Under the pieces are notes generated by a model. That model was not told the DNA's origin, did no database searches, and saw only the letters and a list, made by a program, of their open reading frames with translations. DNA of 64,000 bases. Source: Sisyra terminalis (lineage: Eukaryota; Arthropoda; Insecta; Neuroptera; Sisyridae). The stretch lies in assembly GCA_958496175.1 (NCBI GenBank), contig OY292280.1, positions 124,001 through 188,000 of the forward strand, given 5' to 3'. The position numbers were made by a program, and so were the translations under genes. Below, one piece after another: positions 23,831 through 35,800 of the stretch; position 1 is the stretch's first letter, and each line of letters opens with the position of its first letter.

Positions 23831-26800
23831 GTATGTCTTTTCAATCGACAACATAATATAATCTTAACAAATGTCTCACAATGTTTGTTTGATGAAAAAT
23901 TCTCTGAAAACTCAATATTTTTCGTAGTGTATTTGAAATAGTGATAAAAGAGCCGGCAACACAATACATCATTTTTCTACGTTTCAATATGACAATGAAC
24001 GTGTTGGTAGTTGTTATCAAAGATACTCGTCATTCATTCACGTTTTCCTTCATTTTTACCGATTCGATCTAAAAACTACCCTCACTTTACCCCTACCCCC
24101 GCCCTCACTCAAACATTCATCACAATTTACTCCACTTCACATTTGTAACAGGCAACATGTATATAGGTACATATACAAGTTTATTTTCGCGATGTCAAAA
24201 GAAAGAATATCTATATTTTTTTTTTTTTTTTGATTAACACTGCCAAAGAAAAACTATATGCATATATTATACTAGTTTTTCCTAGGTCAATAAAATATTA
24301 TCCTTTCACCAATCAATTCAGATACCATAAATGGTATCGAACCCAGTATCCGAAAAAAATGAAAAATACAAAAACTGTTCAAGACCTTTGAATAGCCGTG
24401 TATCATTGAATAGTCACTGGAAGGTGAGATCGAAATCGAGAACAATAACATAATAACATATGGTGCCATTATATGGGGAAAACACCGAAGAAGTGATAAC
24501 ATACCGAAGATTGAAGACTGCATAAAGACAAGCCAGTCTTAATGTCATTAAACCATGTAATCCACCTCGACTGCAGCTCTGGACGCTCTTCTAGGCTTGT
24601 AACCTCTTGGCACTTTCATCAAGAGAATTACCAGGAAAAGATCAAATAAACTATAGTGAAACAACAGCTGGAATCTCAAAAAACCATGTAAATGAACATT
24701 GAAACTTTAAGATGATATATGATTATATTGATTATGGAGAAAGAGAAATGTATCTCACGATCAATGGTAGCTTTCCAATGACGAAGCACAGTGTGCACTA
24801 CGTGCGCACACTGACACTGTGTCATGGAACGGTCAAACCTCACGCACTGTGTCACACACAGCGACTATATGTCTAAATGGAAAACGGCCAATGTAACTGT
24901 CCGGCTCTGGCCTTACCTCCCTAGGACTTTGAACTAACAACACCCATAAAAATCTTAAAATATTATATCTGCACATCACTCAAGGTTTGGTATAAAAAAG
25001 TATTCCCCAAAATTAATTCAGTACCTACTAGAGCCAAGTAGAAAAAAATCAAAAATCTAGTAAACATAAAATTTTCTTATGCTTTTTTACAAATTAATAA
25101 TAAAAGCAATAAAAGGAAATTAAATTTGAGGATAGCTCTGTAAATTTTGGACACTCCGGACGCTCTTTCTACAATAACGAGATGAAAGAGTTTTTAAAAT
25201 AAAATTAAAAACACTTGTTTGAACTTGGTTGAAATAAATTGTACCATCCTTAGGCCCTTGCTTCCTTGGATGCACCGCTCGCCACCGCCAACCAGGAGGT
25301 CAATGTAGCATCGGTGTGCATTGTTCAGGAAACAAAGTTGCTATTAATAATGACATTTTTCTAACCATTCATTCATTTTCCAAAGCCGCACGTGTTAACA
25401 TCAAATACAATTATCGTCACTCGAAATTGTTCCCTAAATTTTTCTATCATTTTTCATTAAAATTATAACGTAAAATTCTTTTTATTAAGTCACAATTAAA
25501 AATCAACAATTGAGATTATTGATTTGATAATTTTGTGATTTGTAAATTTTCCACATTTTCACGATGAAAATGCTATTCCATGACGATGAATAAATTAATT
25601 GGTAATATGAATCTGGAAATGTGATCGAGAATAATGCGCTACCCAATATTTGGCATATTAGAGTTTTGATAATTGTCCATCAGAGTAGTTGAAAATGGGG
25701 TGAGCGACACATCCCTTAATTCACTGGATTTTGTCAGAAAAGCCCAGTTTCTGGCAAGGCGTTATGAGGTGTTAAGACTACACATTCAAATGCCCATTCC
25801 TGTGTTGCATACAATTAAAGACATCATCCATATTTTAAATAGATTTGACAATGTATAATGCGACTACCGCATATGCAAATCACCCCTTGAGCATCGGAAA
25901 CAACCCCTGTATATTAATCAGGAAAACTGCGATAATACAGAAAGGAGCAAACATTTTCCAGGGCTGCACTACAAAAAATCAACCATAACGTAACTAATGT
26001 TATAAATTCTCTTAAATATAAATATGCACGGGTTGAATCGCAATTACAATACATTTTTGAATACTACAAGTGATGGTCAACAGTTCGCAATTTCTACCTT
26101 ACACTCGCAGTGTCACTCAAATATATAGGTATCCATTGATTGTTATTATTGTGAAATGTAAATAAATAATAGTTCTTGAATTTATTCGCGATATCGTTAG
26201 TATTTACATAAATTAGTTATAAGAATAAATATTCAGCGAAAATCATAAATGAAGTGACATTCTACAAACCATTATAAAGTCATAAAAAGAAAATCATTAG
26301 AAAATAAGCATAAAATGTTAATATAACTAGTATGCCTTAGATTGAAGAAATATAACTTTAATATGGTAAATAATATCGCGACCCCTTTTTTGGTGTCACA
26401 TTTTTTACTTTATAACATTCTGTAAATCAAATTTAAAGCAGTATAGAAATTGTAACTTTCAAATCGGGGATTATTGTTTGTAAAGATTTTTTTCTTTCTT
26501 TTAACAATAACAATGTTAAGACAATATATCACACAAATGAAGTCGTTGATATCAATTAGTATAGTGTTTTCTTTGTTTATACAATTCAATCAAATTAAAA
26601 CTGTTCTATCGATTTCTATTGGAAGAGTAACGAAAGCCGCTCCTGTAGCAGCTGCATCCCTATCGTGAGCTTTTGTTTTATCCTCTCAATTTTTCTAGGA
26701 GGGAAAAATCAAGGCTATACATTTGTCGTTTTTTCTTTGCGCATTTTTTCTCAACGAAGGCATTATTTTTTCATTTTGAGAAACAGTCGTTAAATATTCA

Positions 26801-29800
26801 TGGGGACACATAAGACTTGTTCCAGATAAACTACCTGGACTTTTTAAAAATGCCCTCTTTGTCAGACCTTTGAGAATATAATTACGAGATGTAGAATAGA
26901 CTTGTTGACATAAACTATGTACCTACACGGAAAAATTCGACTGGAAAAAGTTCATTTATTGAACAGATTTTTCACGAAGAATTTGTAAATGAATTTTGCA
27001 CACTTTTGTTATGAATGGACGGTACTCATCATTGCATCTGGTACAAATTATTGAAATTCTTCCTCCAACTCACCTTCATTATTTCAAATCTTAACAATTA
27101 GCTTTCTAAACTTCTTTAGTCAGCATTTTTTTTTTTTTTTTTTTTTTTGTAAGAAAACATATCTGAATCCTGGATGAGAATGATTTTTTATTAAAAGTTG
27201 TTACGAAATAAAACAATAAAAACTAGACAGGTTAATAGACTATGAGGTTGAAAAAATATTCATGTAATGTATTAAGATAAGAGGTGTGGAAAGATAATTA
27301 CGTGAAGGATTGAAAAAAATCGGTAATAACGTGAGCTATTTATTGAATTTGAATTTTTCCAAATTGCCTGTGCAAATATTATGTTTCGACAAGTGGAAGA
27401 GTAGAAAAACGTCGCAGTTGGGGTGAGAATGAAACGCGCACGGGAACCTATAAGATTACAAGCGAATAAAGTTTTCGTGAGAATGGGGGTATCAAGTTCA
27501 AAATCTCGGGAGACGCCAAATAAAAATATCGTGTAAAAATTCTCCAACAGATAAATTTTTCCGTCATTTTTATTTGCAGAGAGTATTTCATTCGTCTAAT
27601 ATGAAAAGTGGCTTAAACAAGTTTTACCGAGTACATTTTCGCGCGATACCACGCTAAATTGAATATCTGACAAATGTAATTTTCCCTAATCGCGCTCGCG
27701 TTTTTCATTAAAATTTCTTTAAAAATTACCATTTTCAGCTTAAACTCGTGGAGTGGTTGTTTCGCTCTATATATTCACGTGCTTCTATTTTTATTTTTAT
27801 AGAAATTTAATTAAATTTTTGATCGAATTTCTGTTTAGAGATTATTTCCACCACTGCAGTAAATTGGGCCGTGGATTATTAATGATCGGAACGCGACAAA
27901 CACAACCGTAACCTCCGTAAAACGTTTAGAGAAAAATCGACTAAACAACACTCTAGTAACTATTCAGGCGAAGGATAATTGTTAAATTTAAATCAAAGAA
28001 AAATCCACCATCGTCCTGAATAGTTGTCCGTCAAGTATTCGATGAAAAAACTTGACGCTAGGAGTTGTCACGACGATGAATAATTGAGGACATTGTGGCA
28101 GTGATTTCCCAGGATACTGTCGCCTGCCATGTAGACGACCTGTCTTCCCTTTCGAGCCGTATTTTGCGGACAGGATTATTGCTTTTCTCTTTCACTTACC
28201 ACCTAAACATACTCATTTTCTACGATATTATTACGTCCCACAAATAACGAATTTTCACTCTACACTACAATTCTCGATTGTGACACACTTGACACCATGA
28301 ATCATGTGAAAACATTTCAAATAACAAAAACCCCATTTAAAATTTATTATTTCTTCCAACAAAAATCAAAAAACTTTTTTAAATGTAAAAGCAATCTGCA
28401 AATTTAAACTATTGATACTAGCATAAAGGGTTATATAGCACATTTGTTTCTTGCACGTAAAAAAAAAATGTGGAGTTTAGAATTATTTTCTTATTTCTGA
28501 TTTTCGTAACTAACTAACGACATACAAATAATCTTTAAACAAGTTTTCATAGGAATTCAAAATCTGTTTACGAATTTTCCATTTTTTTTTTCGTTTAAGC
28601 CAATAGGTCAGCAAATATGTGCTCCTACATTTGTAAAAAGTTGCACGCCTTACCCCCCCCCTTCTTTATCTAACCATGTGGTGGACAAAATTTTCAGCCA
28701 TAGGTTTCAAAAATACTTTCGATGATTTTTGGTTTAGTTGAATTATTTTTTGTAACTTTTAGGAAAGTTAATATTTTTCGATATATTCCAAACGCTGCTT
28801 TTGCTCCCTTATAATGCTTCAACAAAAATTGTAAATCTTTTAATTGATTTGGAATAGCCCCTGCAACTCTAACCATTTATATAACAAAATATACTAATTC
28901 AAACTAATCAAAAATTTATAACCAAGAAACGATAGTAGTAATTTTTAGCAAAGATTTAAGAACAACACTTTTTTATTTTGTATAAATTACTAAAAAAAGT
29001 TAGTATTTATAACTTTCAAATGCAATAGGCAATCATAAAGCCTTGTTTTTCAACTTGGAAAATTTATTGAGAAAAAATTAACAATTTCTTTACTTTCATA
29101 GTTAATACTATTGGTAAAAGTTTTAGCAAACGAACAAATTTTTTTTTAAATTATAAAATCTTATTCTTATTGAAATCATAAAATAATTAGTAATAAATAA
29201 TCGATTCTATCATAGATACTGATGCTGGTATCATATAATTGAAGTTAATCACATTATTATTGTCTTTTTGGCCAACAGAAATCAATAGTTATCAATAGTA
29301 GTATGAAAACTCCTAATTTCTATTAAATAATTTGAGAGATTTGTTAGGATATGGCCTAGATAGGATTCAGATAGAACACAGAGGGTAGGATATTGATGTT
29401 GAAACAGGTTGTAATTATTGACCATTTAATGTCTCAGTTAATAAAAGGTAGGTATGATGAGATTGCTTAAAGTAAATTGGCAACCATTTTTGGTAAAATG
29501 TCCCAACCAGACATTAACGCGGAAACGGAAATGTAGTTCCAAGAAAATACCTAAATCGAAAAATAAAAAACTTGATGCCATTCAAAGTTATTGAAATCGA
29601 CCGAAAAGTTGGGGAAGGAAAATTAGAAAGGTTTTTTTATAAGATCTTAAATCTATCTAAGTCTAAAAAAAGAATCCTATTTTTATCTAATCTTGAACGT
29701 AACTAATATCAGCAATGAAACAATATTTCAATCTCTTAAAACCATATACTGTTCTATGAGTCAATCTACTGTACTGTCACTTTTCGAAAATATATAGGCA

Positions 29801-32800
29801 TTAAAAAAAGCAGATCTTTATATGGTCTGCTTAAAATTTTTCATTCAAAACTAATTTTCATATACCTATACTAAAATAATTACTATCAGTTCGACATCAG
29901 CTTTACATTTTACTGTAAAAGAAAATCATTTTCATAAATCAAATCCAAAATCGATATATGAAATAATGAAAATAATGGAGAATCTTTCTTGATAAATGAG
30001 TTTTATCGGCATTATTGAGTTCTTTTAAAGATTGAATTCGATGTTTTTATCTTGGATTTGGTATTTCGAATTCAACTACTTTTGAGTTCTATAAATGCTT
30101 GGTGTGTAAAACGAATAGAGACAATGAGTACATCAAATGTAATGAGTCCAAGTAAATTGAATAGGCACAACAAAATCTAATTCCACCTCTACTAAATATT
30201 CCGCTGAGTAAATATTCAGATTCTTTCAAAACGGAACCACCCCAGATTTAAAAAAAGAAGAAAGAAAAAAATAATGATCTCAATTCAAAATATTCAAAGT
30301 TGTTGCGTACGGAGATTGTTTTAATCGAAAACGAACAAAAAAAAAAAAAATTGAAAAACCCTTAATATTCCATTTTCCTTTTTTTTTAATATTTATTCAT
30401 CTGACAGTTTTCAGGGGGTCCTATCGCTGATTTCCAACGATAATAGAACTTTTGGTTGTAGGTATGTGATTGAAAGCTTTCACCACAGATTAAGCCCGAT
30501 AAAATACAGTGCGAATGTGTACAAGCAAGTGTGGTAACAAAAAATAACTCGGATAAAAAATAATAGGACAAACAAAGAAAACAGTACAAAATGGTTCGTA
30601 GAAAAATATTATCCATTTCTCATTCCTAGTACCATTGCCGATCGATATTGTGAGAAAAAGTGCGTTTTTCTTTTTGAAACATGTGGAAAATTCCCAAATG
30701 AAACTTCTGCCTGATTCGAACGAAATGTATTAAGTTGACAGGGAAAATATAGCACATACACTTAAAGTTAACGAATGATTTCGATTTACAGAATTAACAT
30801 AAATACTAAACGGTACTACCAATGTATTAATTAAACAGTTATATCAAACATTCCGTACTCAATACAATCAATTTTTCCCCAGTATCATTCATTGTCAAAA
30901 ATTAAATTGGTCTTAAAAAGACACATGGTTTCATCAATTGTTCAGTGGCAGAAATTTTTATTGAAATTTAAAGCTTTCAAGATTCAGGATTGTAATCATT
31001 TCTTAATTAAATTTAGGTGCAATACTTGAAAGATAAAAAAAAATATCCGTTAAAAATTCCGTTAGCCTTATTCCCTGGCCAGTGACAGATTATTTTAAGA
31101 TAAAACTCAAACAAATAAAATCAATACCTACTTAGTTCTGAATAATTAAAATGATCATCAATAAATTAAATTTGGCTTTTAAGATCCATTTCTGGCCTAT
31201 TAAGTTATAGAATTGAGGAAATTGTACAAATTAGGTGTTTCTCTGCATCAATGTTTACTCCATAGTTCTCCAAAGATTAAGACATCCACTTTAGCCACAT
31301 ATCGTTTATGTATGTAGACTCGCGGAACAATAATATATATAAAAACTTTAGTTAAAATAAATAGAAATATTTAATTTTGTTCAAAAAAAGCTACGAATTT
31401 TTAAACTTTTGTGATTTTAATGCTTTAGACACAGTATGAGAGAGAAAAAATAAATTTGTTACTGAAGTCGGATACGGATGTTAATTTAACTGTGATATTC
31501 AAGACAGAACACGATTCTAGATTGAACTGAACCAAATACATTTGTGCATGTGTCCGATAGAGTAGCCATTTTTTATATTTCCAAAATATGAACCATGCCA
31601 ATAACGCGAGATAATAACAATGCTTTTTTAAAACCAAAAGTAACTTTTATGTTTTGGAATTTTGTAAATAAGTGTTCCGTTTCCTAACGACGAATAAAAG
31701 ATTCGTTTAAATGTTATCCAATGAATTTATAACTGGGATTACAAAATAATTTAAATCAGCATAATATTAGTCAAATTTCGATATATATGTCGGCAAAGGC
31801 AGAGAACAATGTAAACACATACGTTTGAGTGAAAACCAAATAAAATAGTCTATGCCTCAAATTTAAATTAATTGATTGTTATCATTTCTGATTGTTATCA
31901 GATGCTTTGCATCTCTGTAGAATGCCTACTGGAAGTAAAATAATAATAATAATTTCTTTCATCAGTCATTTCGATTTCTTATCATGAAAGTGTATATGCG
32001 ACTAACTGAAACAAGAAAAATTCAAGCACTTATTTATATAGATCCTTATACAAAAAAAAAAATCTAGAGTATTACAAAAATGTATAACTTCTTACGTGCA
32101 TCTATCAGTACATACATTTTTTTTTGTGTAAAGTGCCACTATCTCTTATATTAATTGACAAGTCACCTACCTTTTTTGCTTTATTGAGTTAAAGCTAGAC
32201 GAGTTCATCAATATTATTTGCTTTCGATTTAAAATTGTCGCTGGTTTTTTTACGGAAAAAGCTTCACAATTAACACTTTAAATGCAAGTCAAAGTGATTG
32301 TTGCAAAATTAACCAGACATATTTTTCATGTTTAACCTTGTTAATACTTTCGTGTGTACTAGTATTTAATTATTTTCATCTCATAAGCAAATGTTCACGT
32401 GAAAACAACCGGGAAAAATAATTGGCATTCTCAACGTTCTTCACAATACTCAAAATAAATTTTCTGAACAAATGAAAAGGATTATCTTATTAAAGATCAT
32501 ATGATGTGAAGTTAATAAATACCTGTCTTTGCAAATAAATGCTATTTTTTATGGGATCAACCGTTTGTGCTGGAATTTTCAAATATCTTTTGATTAAGCT
32601 CCTTCAATGTTTCTTGTTGTTTTTCCCCTATTTCTATAAAAATATTGCACTATACCTCCAAATTTATCTACTGGATATTATATTGTATTTGTTTTTTTAT
32701 ACCAAAAATTATTTCAAGTAACTACAGTTGAAGTTATTTAAATATATCGTAGATCTAAAAGGAAAAATAACGATATTTTTCCCCGTTTTCTGTCTGAACG

Positions 32801-35800
32801 ACTAGTTCAGGTTCACGCGTAGTTGAACTTTTCCTTCTAGTCCTTAACGAGGTTCCTTTTTTTTTGTTTACTTTTGGACCCCTTCAGTTTTCCATATACA
32901 ACATCTAACATTAGCCCGTTTTTTCTTCGAATGTGACCAATACAATTGTTACTTGTAGCTACTTCATCGATTAATATTTTTCTTCGTTGGGTCATATTGT
33001 AGACGATACATACATTTCATTTTTTTTTTTTATTTTTCAAAGTTCTCTAGATATTTTCTTCCTAGTTTCCTGAAAACTCAGTTTTCCGACCAGTGCACTA
33101 CTGTACTTCACACATGGCACTTCGTAACTGTTTTCGGAGTTTCAAATTCATCTTACCAATCTAGTGGATATTATTGTTTTTGAACGTCATTTATTTCATA
33201 CCAAACTTCATGAATTGATCTTCTTTAGTGATGATGCTTCCTAAATATTTGACCATTTTCAAGTTAAATGTTTTGCACGTTGATTTGAAAGGATGTTTTT
33301 CCTTTTTGGCATTCTCATATTTTTTTTACTTTTTTATACTTCTGTCAATTCCATAAATTCTGATATTAGCCTAACAGATTATCATTTGTATTTAGTTATC
33401 TTTATCATTATTTATTGTTGATCATTATCATTTGTAATTTCTTATCTATATTTGCAAACTGAACTAATTATTAATAATACAAACTTGCATAACAAAACAA
33501 GTTTACATATCAGATTCTCACGATTTGTGACAGTCGCCACTAAAAGGTTTTTTTCAGAATAATTCAACCCAATAGTATTGGACATTTTTTGTCGCCCCTT
33601 AAGTTACTAATTTAAAAAAAAGAGATGTAAAAAAGTTTTTCTCAACAAAAGTATAATTTTTTCTATTTTTTTTTATTTTAATTGTGCATAAAATGTAAAT
33701 GGGAAAAAATGAACAATAAATCGTAATTTATGTCTAATATCCAACAGGTATCTTGGAAAAGTTTTAAGCATAATTAAAAACGTAAAATATAAAAATATTT
33801 TTAAGGGAAATTGAATTTGGAACAAATGAATACTCCAGTATTTATTTTAATTAAAAACAAACAGTTTTTTATCGATTTTCCTGGAAGTTGGAGATTACGG
33901 ATTTTTTTGATTGTTCCATCTTTGATGATGACTAAAGGGTGAATTGTATTGGTGGGTAGAGTTAGAACAAATATGTCAGCATATGAGATTCGAACTCGAT
34001 CGGTTATCGCTGATGGAACTTTGAGAACATCCTATATAGCTTTAGGACTAGAATGGGAATAACAGGAGATGAATGAGGAGCAGTATGTGTTGTGCTGGTA
34101 GTTGGGGTTGAGGTGGTATACGTGACATGCTGCAGAGGTAACAAATAATCGTTACCATGGTGACCAATGGCGACACCAAACATTATTGGACATCACTCGC
34201 TTCAACTGTAAATTCGATTCGACATCTCCATTCTGCCCCATTCAACCTTCCTGCTTTCAAATCCCCAAATACCCATCGCTCGCTCACCACTAAACTCCCA
34301 ACCTCTTTCACATAATGATACGCTTTCGTAAAAATATATTCATTAAAATAGAACATTACATTTTATTGTCTTAGTTATAACTTAGTTGTACTTCAGATCA
34401 ATAAGGGGGATGGTATGAGAAAAAATCAACTATTGTATAATTTTTTTTTTTCAATCTTGTAAAGCTTGTAACTAAACACTTTATACATAGTCCATTATTT
34501 TTCTAATTTTTTATAAATTTTTTCTCAATACGTAGGTATGCTCATTGCCATCCCACCCTCCAGTATATACATAATTCGAATCTACATATTTTTAATTCAC
34601 TAAGATTGAAAGATGCAGGCTTTCTGGATATCCAAAAATCCATATATGCAATTCGTGCTGAGCATATCACTCTTTTCAACTACTATAAATCTACACGCAC
34701 TTCGATTTAAATGACCTCCCCCTCCTCCCAAGCTATGTAGAATATCATAAATAATCTACAATATAGCTTCTCTGCTGTAAAAAAATGATGCTACCCTTCC
34801 CCATAAAAATTAATTGAGTCGATTGTTGGACTCAATAATTAAACAAATAATATTTCTCTTTGTCTCATAATTAAAATAGAGTTTGTGCAAACTTTCATTG
34901 TCAGGTATAACTTGTTCTTCAAGGCTAATAATTTCTATAACTTGATCTTAAATATTAGAATTTCTGGGAACGGTAATATTAATGGTAGCATTGTAATATT
35001 GCAGTTGTAAAGCAGCATTACGAAATTAAAGTTTACCGGAGTCATGTATTTACCGGAAATACGGCTGTTCTCGTGTGTATTATTCCGGAATTTGTCAAGG
35101 ATTATGTGACGGTTTCATCCTGGTATCGAGACGATGGCGTATTGCTACCAGGACGTTCAGATGCAGGTATGTTGATGATCATTATTATTTTTATATACAT
35201 ACAACTTACCAGCAGATGTTCAACAGATAGATACCCGTTTCCGTTACAGCAGGCAATCTCCCAAGTCTTGTAATGATTGAATTTAGAATAATCTCATTAT
35301 TATTTTTAGGGGGTCGGTATTTAGTTACGTTAACCACAGGCAATTTGCACATTCGATCAGCTAGAATGGAGGATGGTGCATCCCGTTATTCCTGTATGAC
35401 AGTGCATTCACTCACGCACGAACGGAAACGAAGTGCTCCCGCTATCCTGACGGTGACAGGTAAACCATTTCAACCATCCAAATTTGATTTTTGCCCCAAA
35501 TACTATGTCTTTATCCATTTGCTTATTTCATTTCCTCGTTTATTTTTGTTTACTCGATTTGTTTGGCGTCCTGATAAATTTGTTTATTTTCCCTATTTAT
35601 TTCCGATTTGAAATTCAATCTGATTTCCGGATATTGTTCTAGAGGCGACCGGAAGTATTCCACCTCGATTAACGGTGCGTTTGTCCGGAAGTGTATCAGT
35701 CGAACGGGGTTCGGATGTTCATCTCAGTTGTGCAGCACAGGGCAATCCTATTCCATCTTTCACGTAAATACAACAATTTGTCTTCCTGATTCCTTCTCTA

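Larger units (their letters stand above)
23831..35004 (+). other. 11.2-kb Dscam intron between Ig1 and Ig2
   Basis: In hypervariable Dscam1 genes the corresponding position, upstream of the first Ig2 half, carries the exon-4 cassette array. Here no second copy of the Ig2 exon was recognised by eye. Contents seen are a LINE fragment (24440-24690), a 132-bp MITE candidate (24762-24893), dispersed repeat copy B (25211-25467), orphan ORFs (25673-25858, 26511-26668, and 28694-28876 on the minus strand), a T23 run (27126-27148) and a second RTE-like remnant (32780-33420). The rest is AT-rich sequence without recognised features. Confidence 0.75.
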
